64,000 nucleotides of DNA, from the NCBI RefSeq assembly GCF_013035315.1, contig NZ_WQHP01000001.1, forward strand, positions 868,001 through 932,000, read 5' to 3'. A program made the position numbers and the translations under genes. Under the pieces are notes generated by a model, which was not told the origin of the DNA, made no database searches, and saw nothing but the letters and a program-made list of their open reading frames with translations. The DNA is from Ruegeria arenilitoris (GTDB lineage Bacteria > Pseudomonadota > Alphaproteobacteria > Rhodobacterales > Rhodobacteraceae). Each line of letters begins with the position of its first letter. The first letter of the stretch is position 1. Below, one piece after another: positions 24,951-35,431 of the stretch.

Positions 24951-25517
24951 ATGCTTGATACTTACAATATCCGCACCGCAGACATGCCGAGTGAGATGCA
25001 GATCTTGCTCGACAAATATCCCCGCGACAGCTGGGACGCACATCCTGGTTTCAAAGAGAAAACGCGTCACTGGCTGGGTGCGCACCAGATGTTCCGGCGC
25101 CTTGCCGAACTGGTTCGGACAGATGCAGAGGATTACCTGGAAAAGGACGTGTCGCCAGATGAATACGCAGCGCGCCTGTCCTACTATGGCAATGCCCTCG
25201 TCGGGAATCTGCATGGACATCATGGGTGGGAAGATCGCAGCTACTTCCCCGAGCTTTCTGCCGCGGATTCCCGCTTTGATGCCGGGTTAGAAGTGTTGGA
25301 AAAGGACCATGCTGATCTTGATCTGGTGCTTGACCAATACACCCGGACAGCCAATCGTGTGATAAAGCTCATTCAACTGGACGAGGTTCAGGCCCGTTCG
25401 GAAGTGGGGACATTGCGCGATACCTCTGAGGCCATCGAGGCCTTTCTACAACGCCACCTGAGCGATGAAGAGGAACTTGCCGTTCCAATCGTACTCCATC
25501 ACCGCCTGAGAGGGTAA
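24951..25517 (+). CDS. Hemerythrin HHE cation-binding domain protein
   Basis: 188 aa, with AAGGAG upstream of the ATG. Putative di-iron ligands are in GAHQMFRRLAEL (near residue 44), GNLHGHHGWEDRSYFPEL (near 88), EKDHADLDLVLDQ (near 121) and FLQRHLSDEEE (near 166), arranged as in a four-helix hemerythrin bundle. Such proteins bind O2, NO or iron, or help repair iron-sulfur clusters. The downstream GST lies 10 bp away, which suggests a shared redox or stress role. Confidence 0.85.
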   Translation: MLDTYNIRTADMPSEMQILLDKYPRDSWDAHPGFKEKTRHWLGAHQMFRRLAELVRTDAEDYLEKDVSPDEYAARLSYYGNALVGNLHGHHGWEDRSYFPELSAADSRFDAGLEVLEKDHADLDLVLDQYTRTANRVIKLIQLDEVQARSEVGTLRDTSEAIEAFLQRHLSDEEELAVPIVLHHRLRG

Positions 25518-25527
25518 GGCCACCCAA

Positions 25528-26571
25528 ATGACCGACCATTCTAAACAGGAAGATCAGTCAAACGCGGAAACGCGCCGTGCCCGAGGAGAATTCGTGCGCG
25601 GCGTCAGCGGATTTCGGCATTCGATTGGCGATCCGGATTTCCCGGCCGAACCAAACCGTTATCACTTGTTTGTCGCCTTGAACTGTCCTTGGTGCCATCG
25701 TGTAACTTTGGCGCGCAATTTGTTGGGACTGCAGGGCAGCATCTCGATGGACGTGGCCTTTCCAAACCGTACGGGCGAAGATCATCCTGACGGCCCAAAT
25801 CACTGGCAGTTTGCACCCGAACAAGTGGCATCGCTGACCGGTAGCCCGCTACCAGAATGTACTGATGAAACCGGCACGGGTCAGGGTTTTGAACTGGTGC
25901 GGGAAATCTATCGGGCCGAAGTAGCGGACGAACGATCGGTGCCGATACTCTACGATAAAAAGACGAACCGCATCGTTAACAACGAAAGCGCGGAGTTAAT
26001 TCGTATGCTGGATCACCATGCAACTGCACTGGGCGGTTCGCGCAGCGTTTCTGAACAGCAAAAGTTGTACCCCGACGAGCTGGAGCTTCGGAGTGAGATT
26101 GACGATTTGAACGAGCGGATTTACGTCAATATTAACAACGGTGCATACAAAGCAGGTTTTTCTTCAGATCAGGCAATCTATGCCAAAGCGTTCGAAAACT
26201 ACTTTGAAACACTGGCCCAGCTTGAAGCGCGTCTTGCCGGTGATGAACGCCCATTTCTAACTGGAAACACCTTCACCGAAGCTGACCTGCGCCTGTTCCC
26301 AACGCTGTACCGTCACGATCCTGTCTATTACCTGCGCATGAAGTTGAACGGCGCTAAAATCCTTGATTACCCACACTTGTGGCGCTGGCTTTGCCGAGTT
26401 CATAGCTTGCCGGGCGTTGCGCAGAGCAGTTCTTTGGACCACTGTCGGCAGGGGTATTTCGGGCGTAGCTGGAATGGCGTCATACCTTTGGGCCCCTTTG
26501 AGCCCATGTCTTACCCAGAAGCTTATATGCATCCGGAATTGGCAAGGCCCATTGGGCAGGTTCAAAGTTAG
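25528..26571 (+). CDS. Xi-class glutathione S-transferase (glutathionyl-hydroquinone reductase)
   Basis: 347 aa. NCPWCHRVTLARNL carries the Xi-class active-site Cys53, and the thioredoxin fold is followed by an all-helical domain with ERIYVNINNGAYKAGF and YPHLWRWLCRVHSLPGV, both highly characteristic of this class. These enzymes reduce glutathionyl-hydroquinones, releasing GSSG. It is 10 bp downstream of the hemerythrin gene and convergent with the acyltransferase gene. Confidence 0.92.
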   Translation: MTDHSKQEDQSNAETRRARGEFVRGVSGFRHSIGDPDFPAEPNRYHLFVALNCPWCHRVTLARNLLGLQGSISMDVAFPNRTGEDHPDGPNHWQFAPEQVASLTGSPLPECTDETGTGQGFELVREIYRAEVADERSVPILYDKKTNRIVNNESAELIRMLDHHATALGGSRSVSEQQKLYPDELELRSEIDDLNERIYVNINNGAYKAGFSSDQAIYAKAFENYFETLAQLEARLAGDERPFLTGNTFTEADLRLFPTLYRHDPVYYLRMKLNGAKILDYPHLWRWLCRVHSLPGVAQSSSLDHCRQGYFGRSWNGVIPLGPFEPMSYPEAYMHPELARPIGQVQS

Positions 26572-26688
26572 GCTTGATATGCCAGTTCAGTTTTAGTCCA
26601 GGACCAAGACTAACGCTCGACCTAACTCGCACTGGCACCAACAACCCACGATGTTGACCGATCTTTTCTTTCGCTTCGCAGAAATGTC

Positions 26689-27564
26689 CTAGGATTTGTA
26701 AAGCCCGGGCACCAATCCCTCTGCCAGCTCTTTCAAAAGATCCGGCGCAGTCCCCGCAGGCTGTATTGGGCCATAGTGTACATCGTAGGTTCCACCCAGT
26801 TTAGCGATCAACTCAGATACGTACCTTAAGGACGCCACCCTACGCCCGACCTCATCGTTTCCTCCGCTGAGAAGCGCAGCCAATCGGCGGGTTCGGTAGT
26901 AGTGCCGCGAATTACGCATGTTCGCCGAGGCGGGAACAATCGGTGCCCCGCTTTCTGCGGAAACACGTGTCACCCCGGTTCGCCACGGTGGTTCGACCAG
27001 ACGTCCGTCTCTCAATGCTGGCACTCGGCCCGAACCAAAAACCAAAAGCGCACCCTCCTCTTTCAGATGCGCCAACATGCCCGCACGAGTTTGGCGCGCC
27101 GTCAGCACCTTGTCCTGTCGGTCCAAGTCCACCGGTACGATCAAATCGCGCCCAAGAAACCGCTCGGCCTCTCGCCCGGCAACGACCTTCAAGTCGGAGC
27201 GGTGGTCGAGCAGAGCTCCTGCATGGGCCAAAAAATCGAAAGTTCCGATTGGATGTGTTGATCCAATGATCACGGAGCCGTTGGCAGGAATGTTCTCAAG
27301 CCCGTGGGCTTTGACAACAGTTCCCCCATTCATAGCTAGAACCGCTCTCACCAGGTCATGCCCAGTACGTTCCCCCAGCTCTAACAGAATTTGTTCTGTT
27401 TCGTTCAAGGCAAAAAAAGCCTGGCCGGTCACGGTACGGCTGATCAAGTCAACGCCCTTCATTAACTGGCATAGCGTCTTTAGCCTAAGGTCAGCGCCAA
27501 TCGGAATGCGCAGTCGAGCGCGCAGCAACTCATCCAGCGGATCGTGTTTCTTGTCGTTGGTCAA
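26689..27564 (-). CDS. PlsC-like 1-acyl-glycerol-3-phosphate acyltransferase family protein
   Basis: 291 aa from a TTG start; the ribosome site is unclear and a shorter start is possible. The acyltransferase motif is GSTHPIGTFDFLAH (HxxxxD type), followed by VPVDLDRQ and LLVFGSGRVP, corresponding to motifs II-III. It resembles the putative-hemolysin/ornithine-lipid acyltransferase group more than housekeeping PlsC. A role in membrane lipid modification is likely. Transcribed divergently from the metallo-beta-lactamase gene. Confidence 0.72.
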   Translation of the reverse strand: MTNDKKHDPLDELLRARLRIPIGADLRLKTLCQLMKGVDLISRTVTGQAFFALNETEQILLELGERTGHDLVRAVLAMNGGTVVKAHGLENIPANGSVIIGSTHPIGTFDFLAHAGALLDHRSDLKVVAGREAERFLGRDLIVPVDLDRQDKVLTARQTRAGMLAHLKEEGALLVFGSGRVPALRDGRLVEPPWRTGVTRVSAESGAPIVPASANMRNSRHYYRTRRLAALLSGGNDEVGRRVASLRYVSELIAKLGGTYDVHYGPIQPAGTAPDLLKELAEGLVPGLYKS

Positions 27565-27782
27565 TACCGTTGCCCCGTCGTTACCGCAAAGCTAGCACGC
27601 ATTCACAACAACGGCACAAGGCCAATCGAACAGTTTTGAAGCTCTCTGTGGTCCACACAGCGCGTCGGCGAGATTGAATACTAAGGGATGTGCAATGACA
27701 CTCTTTGGAGATCGCAAAAGCGTATGCGCATTGACTTTCTCAACATGCGCTAAATTGTTGTAGACAAAGGAGGAGAGACCGA

Positions 27783-28538
27783 GTGCAAGCCGAAGGTTTT
27801 ATCAAAGGTCGACCCTTGAGCCTTGCTGTGTTGGACTACGGCTTGTTCAAGGTTCATTCCAACGGTCGCATAATCGGCATCTCGGGCTTCGCCATCCAAA
27901 CGGATGAAAATGAAACGATCCTCGTCGACACTGGCCTCCCGGAAAAATACGCTCAGGATGCCGAAGCAGCCTCAAAAGAAGATCGATTGGATGTGTTTGG
28001 AGAGGTGCTTGAGTGCACGCCCGACAACTTGCCTGCAGCACAGTTGGCCAAACTTGGTTTAACCTCCGAAGACGTCACGCTTCATGTTTGCACACATACC
28101 CATATCGACCACGTGGGCGGGTTGCATGCATTTCCAGAAGCGCCGATCTTGGTTTCTGCTAAGGAACGCAAACTCGCCAAGCCACTGTATTGGGGCGACG
28201 CGCGCGCCATAGACTGGCCCAAGTGTTACTATTTTCAGGTGGAGGGTGATGTGCGTGTCGGCCCGGGGCTAACGGTGCTGGAAGCGTCGGGTCATTCGCC
28301 GGGGCAGACTGCGCTGTTGGTTGAACTACCGTCACAAACGATAATGTTGACCAGCGATGCCATTTCCAGAGCGGAAGAATTTGATGAAAAGTTTGTCGGG
28401 GCTTGGAACGAGGCTGCGGCAAATGCCAGCGCAGAACGGTTGATGAAACTGGCAGCAGAGAAAGACGCGTTCGTGATTTATGGCCATTGCCCGAAACAAT
28501 GGCCCAGTTTACGAAAAGCGCCAGAGACTTACAGCTGA
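27783..28538 (+). CDS. Metallo-beta-lactamase-fold hydrolase, N-acyl homoserine lactonase-like
   Basis: 251 aa from a GTG start preceded by AAAGGAGGAG. The zinc motif is CTHTHIDHVGG (HxHxDH, near residue 104), followed by ASGHSPGQTALLV with the third His, MLTSDAI with the bridging Asp and VIYGHCP with the last His. The layout matches AHL lactonase/AttM-like proteins, which open lactone rings. Since roseobacters commonly use acyl-homoserine lactones, quorum quenching is possible, but gamma-lactones or other esters are equally plausible. Confidence 0.8.
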   Translation: MQAEGFIKGRPLSLAVLDYGLFKVHSNGRIIGISGFAIQTDENETILVDTGLPEKYAQDAEAASKEDRLDVFGEVLECTPDNLPAAQLAKLGLTSEDVTLHVCTHTHIDHVGGLHAFPEAPILVSAKERKLAKPLYWGDARAIDWPKCYYFQVEGDVRVGPGLTVLEASGHSPGQTALLVELPSQTIMLTSDAISRAEEFDEKFVGAWNEAAANASAERLMKLAAEKDAFVIYGHCPKQWPSLRKAPETYS

Positions 28539-28631
28539 GCTTCGGTAATCGACGATATTAGGAAACGAGCGTTGACATAACGCCCTGCCCGCCTAAAGCC
28601 AGATTGCTCTAACCAACCTTCGAAAATCGGA

Positions 28632-30305
28632 TTAGATCAAACAGACCTTTTCGGCAAGTTCATCAATCAGCACGCGTTGGTTTTCGCTGTAATCAACCGG
28701 AAGATCGATCAGGTGTACGCCACCTGCTGCAAACGCCTGCTCAAAGGTGGGTACCAGATCCTCAGTTCGTTCCACCCGGTGGCCGGTCGCACCATAGCTT
28801 CTGGCATATTGCACGAAATCCGGGTTTTTGAACTCCAGTCCCCAGTCTTCAAAACCAGCATGAGACTGCTTCCAGCGGATCATCCCGTATGAGCTGTCGT
28901 TCAGAATGGTCACAACTAGATTGAGGCCCAAGCGAACAGCTGTTTCAACTTCCTGACTATTCATCATAAAGCCACCGTCGCCACATATCGCCATGACCCG
29001 ACGGTCAGGATAGAGCTTGGCTGCCATCATGGCTGAGGGCAGGCCAGCTCCCATCGTGGCCAGCGCGTTATCCAGCAAAACAGTATTTGGTTGGTAGGCC
29101 TGATAATTGCGGGCGTACCAAATTTTATAGATGCCATTGTCCAAAGCGATGATATCGCAATCCCTCATGACTTTGCGCGTGTCGGCCACAAAGCGCTGCG
29201 GGATCACCGGGAAGCGCGGATCATCTGCGCCTTCCGAGATGTGCATATCGGTTTCCTGCTTGACCCTCTCGAAATAGCTGCGGTCAAAATCCAGTGGGCC
29301 ACCAAGCTTATCGCCCAACCGTTCGATGGATTGCGCCAAATCGCCGACAACTTCGACCTGCGGGAAGTAAACCTGGTCAACTTGCGCGGCCTTGTAGTTC
29401 ACATGGATCACCTTGGTCCCGCCTTCTTTCATGAAGAAGGGCGGTTTTTCCACGACGTCGTGACCCACATTTATAATCAGATCAGCGCGTTCGATCGCGC
29501 AGTGCAGGTAGTCCCCATCGGATAGCGCCGCTGTTCCCAAAAACAGATCGGACCGCTCGTCCACCACACCTTTGCCCATCTGCGTGTCAAAGAAAGGAAT
29601 CTGCGTGTCATTTACAAACTGACTAAGCGCGCTGCGGGCGTGTTTCCGGTTGGCACCAGCCCCCAATAGCAGCAATGGCATTTTGGCCGAGCGGATCATC
29701 TCGGCCGCCTCATTCAAAACCGTGTCACCAGCCACGGCATAGTAACGGGGATGAGGTTGCAGGACCGGTTCGGTGGTGTCTTCGGCCGCTATGTCCTCGG
29801 GAAGTTCCAGCAGAACCGCACCAGGACGCTCCTCTTGCGCGACGCGAAATGCTTCTCGGATTAACGAGGGAATGGTGTTGCCGTGCACAATCTGCTTGGA
29901 CATTTTGCAAATCGGGTCGAACAGACCCACCACATCAACGATCTGAAACTGGCCCTGCTTCGATTTTTTGATGGGCTTTTGACCCGTGATCATAACCAGC
30001 GGCATCCCACCCAAATGAGCATAAGCTGCAGGGGTCGCAAAGTTCGTGGCACCGGGGCCAAGTGTTGCCATGCAGACCCCCGCCTTGCCCGTCAATCTCC
30101 CATATGTTGCCGCCATGAAAGCTGCGCCTTGTTCATGACGGGTCAGAACAAGCTCAATCCTGGACGTCCTCAAAGATTCCAACACATCCAGGTTTTCCTC
30201 GCCCGGGACGGCAAAAACATACTCGACACCTTCAGCCTCCAGCGCTGCGACTAACAAATCCGAAGCTTTGGTGAAGGTGGTTGCGGTTTGGTCAAAAGCA
30301 GACAT
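28632..30305 (-). CDS. Acetolactate synthase large-subunit-like TPP enzyme
   Basis: 557 aa, starting MSAFDQTATT with AGGAG upstream. Three TPP-enzyme domains are visible: N-terminal FAVPGEENLDVLESL and RHEQGAAFMA with the catalytic Glu, a central FAD/nucleotide-like domain, and the C-terminal pyrophosphate motif CGDGGFMMNSQEVETAVRLGLN (GDG...N). There is no adjacent small regulatory subunit, which suggests a catabolic acetolactate synthase or related carboligase rather than branched-chain biosynthesis. It is not in an operon. Confidence 0.85.
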   Translation of the reverse strand: MSAFDQTATTFTKASDLLVAALEAEGVEYVFAVPGEENLDVLESLRTSRIELVLTRHEQGAAFMAATYGRLTGKAGVCMATLGPGATNFATPAAYAHLGGMPLVMITGQKPIKKSKQGQFQIVDVVGLFDPICKMSKQIVHGNTIPSLIREAFRVAQEERPGAVLLELPEDIAAEDTTEPVLQPHPRYYAVAGDTVLNEAAEMIRSAKMPLLLLGAGANRKHARSALSQFVNDTQIPFFDTQMGKGVVDERSDLFLGTAALSDGDYLHCAIERADLIINVGHDVVEKPPFFMKEGGTKVIHVNYKAAQVDQVYFPQVEVVGDLAQSIERLGDKLGGPLDFDRSYFERVKQETDMHISEGADDPRFPVIPQRFVADTRKVMRDCDIIALDNGIYKIWYARNYQAYQPNTVLLDNALATMGAGLPSAMMAAKLYPDRRVMAICGDGGFMMNSQEVETAVRLGLNLVVTILNDSSYGMIRWKQSHAGFEDWGLEFKNPDFVQYARSYGATGHRVERTEDLVPTFEQAFAAGGVHLIDLPVDYSENQRVLIDELAEKVCLI

Positions 30306-30872
30306 GTGCTCTCCTGATATCGCGGTGGATCCGTCAGTTTGGCATGACATTCGAGTGGAGACCGGTCCCTTTCAAACAGGGCTCCGGCCCCAGAGTTTTC
30401 GGCGGCTTGCAACCATAGGGTTTCGAAGGCAGCGCATCCGTCGACACCCACCAGCCATGTTTCAATACAACACGCGCAAGACGCAGCTTCAACAGCCGTA
30501 TTAGCCGACGGTGTAGAGTTGCGTGCGGCCCCCTCACGAAAAGCCAAATGCGCCAGCCAAGACCTTCGCGGTTTCTGAACAGGCTTTCGTCGGACCGCTG
30601 ACGCGAACATCGGAAAGAAGCGCATTTAGCAACGACAAGCAGCCGCCTTGCTCACTTCTATCCCTAGCTGTGTAAAAAGTGGTACGCGTTTCGGAGCGGC
30701 AAAAGGAACCGGACGTTCAGGATTCACTTCCAAAAGAGCTACCTTGGGATCGGTATTGAAGAACCTTTTGGGTGATCTATCCCTGACAATTTTCGCATCT
30801 TCGTGCATGATGAAAAACTAGGCAGACTGTTTTTGTCCTCCGGGAAGTGCTTGAATTATCAAGAGGCTCGCT
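30306..30872. other. Non-coding divergent region
   Basis: A 567-bp gap between the TPP enzyme and the symporter. Short open frames exist on the minus strand (for example 30626-30808), but they lack ribosome sites and recognisable domains. The end nearest the symporter has AAGAGG 7 nt before its ATG. I see no clear repeat or terminator. Confidence 0.4.
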
Positions 30873-32315
30873 ATGGAAGTATTGGTTAATGGCATAAACA
30901 CGGTCCTTTGGAACTACGTATTAATCTACGGACTTCTCGGAACCGGTATCTTTTTCACAATTCGACTTGGCGCACTTCAGTTTCTTCATTTTGGGGAAAT
31001 GGTGCGCGTACTCACGTCTTCGAAGAGTACGGACAAAAGAGGTATTACTCCGTTTCAAGCGCTGACAGTAAGTTTGGCTTCACGTGTCGGCACTGGAAAC
31101 CTGGCCGGCGTAGCTGTCGCCCTGACTCTAGGAGGTCCGGGTGCCATCTTTTGGATGTGGATCGTAGCATTGGTTGGAATGGCCACGGCTTATTCTGAAA
31201 GTACTTTGGCCCAACTCTATAAAGTCACATCGTCCAACGGCAGGTTCAGAGGAGGCCCAGCGTTCTATATGGCCAACGCCTTGAATGCTCCTTGGGCCGG
31301 AGTCATTTTTTCGATCTGCCTGATAGTCAGCTTTGGTTTGGTTTTTGTCGCGGTCCAATCCAACTCGATCGCCGAAGCTTTCGAGGGCGCGTTCGGGTTG
31401 AACAAATTGATCGTTGGCATAGCGCTGGCCGCAGCCGCAGCGGTGGTCATATTCGGTGGAATTAGAACCATCGCAAAGTTCGCTGAGATTGTTGTACCGC
31501 TCATGGCGGGTCTCTACCTGTTGCTTGCCTGTGTTGTGGTAGTCCTGAACATTTCCGAAGTACCCGCTATGTTGTGGTCGATTGTTGCAGGGGCATTTGG
31601 CCTTCAAGAAGCTGCCGGAGGCGTGACAGGAGGCGTCATGGCTGCTGCCCTTAACGGCATAAAAAGAGGGCTTTTCTCCAACGAAGCGGGCATGGGCTCG
31701 GCACCGAACATTGCAGCGGTTGCCACACCTGAGCCCCACCACCCTTCCAGCCAAGGTTTCGTTCAGGCATTTGGGTGTTTTGTGGATACGATTTTGGTCG
31801 CTACCGCAACTGCATTGCTAATTCTTTTGTCGGGCGCAATCGAAATTGATGGACCTACTGGTATGCGACTGACTCAAGACGCGGCGGCGGTCCATCTCGG
31901 CGAAATCGGTCGCCACTTCATAGCGGTTGCCATCGTCTTTTTTGGCTTCACATCCATACTGGGCAATTACTCATATGCCGAGAACGCAATGACGTTCCTA
32001 AAGTTGGAAGGCAAACTGCCGATTTACATCTTGCGATTGGGCTGCCTTGCAATGGTTGTTTGGGGCGCTGTGCAAGCTGTTGCCACAGTGTTCAATTTCG
32101 CGGATGCGGCCATGGGAATAATGGCAACCATCAATTTGGTGGCAATAGTGCTCCTGTCTGGCACCGTATACAAATTGACGGTGGATTATCTTTCGCAACG
32201 CCGACAGAACCTTGAACCTCGCTTTGTCGCCAGCAAATTTCCCGAACTTAGCAAGGGCGTAGATCACACTGTCTGGACGGAGGAGATCCATGCCGATACT
32301 CAAAACCACCGATAG
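30873..32315 (+). CDS. Sodium:alanine/glutamine symporter, AGCS family
   Basis: 480 aa with about 10-11 transmembrane segments. AGCS signatures include [17 protein letters not shown] near residue 69, GGPAFYM near 127 and [19 protein letters not shown] near 265. The family co-transports Na+ (or H+) with alanine, glycine or glutamine. The downstream glutaminase gene begins inside this coding sequence (26-bp overlap), which points to glutamine as the physiological substrate. The ATG has AGAGG upstream. Confidence 0.92.
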   Translation: MEVLVNGINTVLWNYVLIYGLLGTGIFFTIRLGALQFLHFGEMVRVLTSSKSTDKRGITPFQALTVSLASRVGTGNLAGVAVALTLGGPGAIFWMWIVALVGMATAYSESTLAQLYKVTSSNGRFRGGPAFYMANALNAPWAGVIFSICLIVSFGLVFVAVQSNSIAEAFEGAFGLNKLIVGIALAAAAAVVIFGGIRTIAKFAEIVVPLMAGLYLLLACVVVVLNISEVPAMLWSIVAGAFGLQEAAGGVTGGVMAAALNGIKRGLFSNEAGMGSAPNIAAVATPEPHHPSSQGFVQAFGCFVDTILVATATALLILLSGAIEIDGPTGMRLTQDAAAVHLGEIGRHFIAVAIVFFGFTSILGNYSYAENAMTFLKLEGKLPIYILRLGCLAMVVWGAVQAVATVFNFADAAMGIMATINLVAIVLLSGTVYKLTVDYLSQRRQNLEPRFVASKFPELSKGVDHTVWTEEIHADTQNHR

Positions 32316-33249
32316 CGAGAGGCTTCAGGAAGTCTTGGACGATATCGCAGATCGCATTGCCGGCATGTCCGAAAGGGGGAAAGTGGCGCAATACATTCCA
32401 GAACTCGCCACAGTTGATCTGAACCAATTCGGTATTGCCATTGCACCAATCGACGGCCCACTAATTTCCGCTGGGGACGCGGGAACTCTATTCTCAATTC
32501 AGAGCATCTCAAAAGTGTTCTCGCTCACATTGGCGCTGCAACAGGTTGGTGCCTCTTTGTGGCAAAGAGTCGGCCGGGAACCTTCCGGCGATCCATTCAA
32601 TTCAATCGTACAGCTTGAACACGAACGCGGAATCCCAAGGAACCCGTTTATCAACCCGGGTGCGATCATAGTGGCAGATGTTTTGCTCGAAGACCGTTCT
32701 TCTGATGAAGCAGTCAACGACCTTTTGGCATTGTGCCGAGAACTTTCGGACGACAACTCGATCGAGGTCGATGCGTCAGTTGCAGAGTCTGAGATGCGAA
32801 CTGGGTCCAGAAACCGCGCTCTTGCGCATTTTATGCAGGCGGAAGGTAATCTTAACGCACCGGTAGAGGATGTTTTGTCTCTGTACTTTCGCCAGTGTAG
32901 CATAGCCATGTCTTGTGAACAGTTAGCATTGGCGGGCCGCTTTCTCGCCGCAGCGGGTCAAAATCCGGCCACCGGTGCCACAGTATTGTCCGCACAGCGA
33001 GCCAGAAGAGTAACCGCACTGATGATGATGTGCGGTTCTTACGATGCCTCGGGTGAGTTCGCCTTCCGTGTTGGCCTTCCAGCGAAAAGCGGTGTTGGTG
33101 GCGGAATCTTGTGCATTGTTCCTGGTATCGCATCTGTAGTCGCCTGGAGCCCCGGGCTCGACCAAAAGGGCAATTCCCATTTGGCATCCATCGCATTTCA
33201 GGAGTTAGTTCGTGCCACAGGATGGTCTATCTTCGGGCCAAGTACGTAA
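32290..33249 (+). CDS. glsA: Glutaminase
   Basis: A 319-aa glutaminase of the serine-dependent beta-lactamase superfamily. The nucleophile motif is QSISKVFSL (Ser72, Lys75), followed by [10 protein letters not shown] and the C-terminal [16 protein letters not shown]. It hydrolyses glutamine to glutamate and ammonia. GGAGGAG upstream of its ATG lies within the symporter gene, and the 26-bp overlap couples their translation. Import and deamidation thus form a compact glutamine-use module. Confidence 0.95.
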   Translation: MPILKTTDSERLQEVLDDIADRIAGMSERGKVAQYIPELATVDLNQFGIAIAPIDGPLISAGDAGTLFSIQSISKVFSLTLALQQVGASLWQRVGREPSGDPFNSIVQLEHERGIPRNPFINPGAIIVADVLLEDRSSDEAVNDLLALCRELSDDNSIEVDASVAESEMRTGSRNRALAHFMQAEGNLNAPVEDVLSLYFRQCSIAMSCEQLALAGRFLAAAGQNPATGATVLSAQRARRVTALMMMCGSYDASGEFAFRVGLPAKSGVGGGILCIVPGIASVVAWSPGLDQKGNSHLASIAFQELVRATGWSIFGPST

Positions 33250-33695
33250 CCGGGATTGCGTGAACTGCGTTAAAACGAAATGATTTCCGCTTCGATGACT
33301 GACGGGTAACGCCTGAACAGCGAAACGTGTCTCCTTATTTCCCGGTTCAATCTACAGTGTTTATTGGCTGAATAGTTTTGCAAGGCGATTGCCCAAACCA
33401 AACTTTGGAGCGAAATACGCCACGTTTGAGCGGCTAGGATTTGTGGCCGGCGGTAGTGCTTACCCATGGAATAGGAATTGTTGAAACGGGCATCAGGTGA
33501 GGTGACTTCCGTAAGCGGGGCGTCCTGTCAAAAACCGAAAGGCCGCTTTTGGCTCAGAGCGGTCATTTAGTGAGACCCGCGTCGCCCACGCGGCGCGAGC
33601 AAAACTTTAGAGCAATAAATTTCGATTTGATTATACATAATGATGGGGTATAAATTAATGCAGAACCAACATATAGATTGTAGGTGTTGGAGTGG
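33250..33695. other. Non-coding stretch before the L,D-transpeptidase gene
   Basis: No supported gene is seen. The segment at 33535-33570 (CCGCTTTTGG...AGCGG) shows dyad symmetry and may be a transcript end for the glutaminase unit, though without a T-run. The last 90 bp are AT-rich and probably contain the promoter of the next gene. Confidence 0.35.
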
Positions 33696-35324
33696 ATGGT
33701 GAAAGGCCTTAAATCAGCAGTTGCAACTACGCTGGCTGCAATTCTGACGATATACCCCAACTTAGGCGCAGCAGACCCAGTCTCGGAACAGATTGAAGCG
33801 TTGCTACGAACCAAAACGAATGCACGTAATGCACTGTCTAACAGTAATAGTTTGGATGCAGAAAACCTCGCGCCTCGTTTCTATGAGGTCAGGGAATATT
33901 CGCCAGCTTGGACAAGTGTTGAATTGGTTGATGAGCTTTTTAAGGAGTTGGATGGGGCAATTGATCAGGGTTTCACGCCAAGAGATTTCAAGCTAGAAGA
34001 GCTTAGGTCCGCATTCAAAGCCTCACTGGTTGGCGATGCCTCGAATCGAGCTTTGTTCGATATTCTGGCGACTGACGCGGCAATAAAACTCTTACATCAT
34101 TTGGTGTTTGGAAAAGTCGACCCAAATGCGCTGGACGACGATTGGAATTTCTCCAAGCCAGTAATAAAACAAGACCCTTCCATTGTATTGAGTCAATTTC
34201 TTCAAGGTGAAGGCTTCAGCGCTTTAATTGAACGCATCGATATCGACAACGCGCAATATGCGATGCTCGTCGATGCATTAAGCAAATACAGAGCTATCGC
34301 ATCAACGGGAGGCTGGAACAAAATCTCCGAAGAAACGGTTCTGAAGCCGGAAATGGTGGATCCTGCCGTCGCTGAACTGCGCAAAAGGCTGGCGGCAGAA
34401 GGCTACGATGGAACAAATGAATTTGTAGAAACTAGCCAAGAGGGCATAAATCCAGCTTGGGTTTACGACGACAACTTGGTTGATTTGGTCAAAACTTTCC
34501 AAAATCGTCACGGCTTGGAGGCAGATGGCGTCGTTGGTGGTAAGACTTTTGCGTCTCTCAACAAACCTGTCGAAGATCGCATAAATAAGTTGCGCCTGAG
34601 CCTGGAGCGAGGCCGCTGGCTCATGCGGGAAATCGACGAAGAATTCGTTCTAGTAAACATTGCCGGAGCCCGTACTTACTTGGTCACGTCCGATAGGACG
34701 GTTTGGACCACTCGGTCGATCACAGGATCAGCCTACCGAAAAACCCCAGTGTTCCTAGATGAAATTGAATACATGGAATTCAATCCGACTTGGACGGTTC
34801 CCGCCTCGATTTTTCGGAAGGACAAGCTTTCGCGCATCCGCAAGGATCCAGCCTATCTTGCTCGTAACAATTACGTGGTTCGGAACAAAGACGGACAGAC
34901 AATTCCCGCCAACGCTGTGAACTGGGGCGCAGAGAACCCCGCTGTCACTTTGGTACAGCAGCCGGGTCCAGAAAATGCCTTAGGTTTGGTCAAATTCATG
35001 TTTCCCAATAAATACGCAGTTTACTTACATGATACCAACGACCGCAGTCTTTTCGACAGAAATGAGCGGAACCTAAGTTCCGGCTGCGTTCGTGTTGAAT
35101 ATCCGTTCGAATTTGCCAGCCTTCTGATGGAAGGAGAGCCCAACTGGAGCCGGCAAAAAATGCAATCCATTCTGGATAGCGGGAAGACAACGCGCGTAAA
35201 CCTACCTGAGCCCATGCCGGTCCTTTTGACCTATTGGACTGCGTGGGTCGAAGATGGGGTCGTTCATTTCCGTGAAGACCCATACGAACGAGATGCTCGA
35301 ATTCTTGCTGCCTTGGACCGATGA
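33696..35324 (+). CDS. YcbB-type L,D-transpeptidase with peptidoglycan-binding domain
   Basis: 542 aa from the ATG at 33696 (a GTG 12 bp upstream is also possible). A signal peptide (MVKGLKSAVATTLAAILTI) leads into a helical scaffold, a peptidoglycan-binding domain (LVKTFQNRHGLEADGVVGGK, near residue 270) and a YkuD domain with the catalytic YLHDTND and LSSGCVRVEYP motifs, Cys being the nucleophile. It forms 3-3 peptidoglycan cross-links or attaches proteins to the wall, in the periplasm. The length matches E. coli YcbB (LdtD, about 615 aa) reasonably well. Confidence 0.9.
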   Translation: MVKGLKSAVATTLAAILTIYPNLGAADPVSEQIEALLRTKTNARNALSNSNSLDAENLAPRFYEVREYSPAWTSVELVDELFKELDGAIDQGFTPRDFKLEELRSAFKASLVGDASNRALFDILATDAAIKLLHHLVFGKVDPNALDDDWNFSKPVIKQDPSIVLSQFLQGEGFSALIERIDIDNAQYAMLVDALSKYRAIASTGGWNKISEETVLKPEMVDPAVAELRKRLAAEGYDGTNEFVETSQEGINPAWVYDDNLVDLVKTFQNRHGLEADGVVGGKTFASLNKPVEDRINKLRLSLERGRWLMREIDEEFVLVNIAGARTYLVTSDRTVWTTRSITGSAYRKTPVFLDEIEYMEFNPTWTVPASIFRKDKLSRIRKDPAYLARNNYVVRNKDGQTIPANAVNWGAENPAVTLVQQPGPENALGLVKFMFPNKYAVYLHDTNDRSLFDRNERNLSSGCVRVEYPFEFASLLMEGEPNWSRQKMQSILDSGKTTRVNLPEPMPVLLTYWTAWVEDGVVHFREDPYERDARILAALDR

Positions 35325-35431
35325 AAACGTCATCTTCAAAGAAATGCGCAATTCCAAGCGTGCTAAACGGGAGGACTGGTGAATCCAATTGGTGGAAAAG
35401 CAAAACGGTATGAGCGGCGACAGGGGAGCGC

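Noticed and set aside
28632..30305. Biosynthetic ilvB for branched-chain amino acids
   Set aside because: No ilvN small-subunit gene follows, and the gene stands alone, so a catabolic or unknown role is safer.
30626..30808. 60-codon minus-strand frame between the TPP enzyme and the symporter
   Set aside because: No ribosome site and no recognisable similarity.
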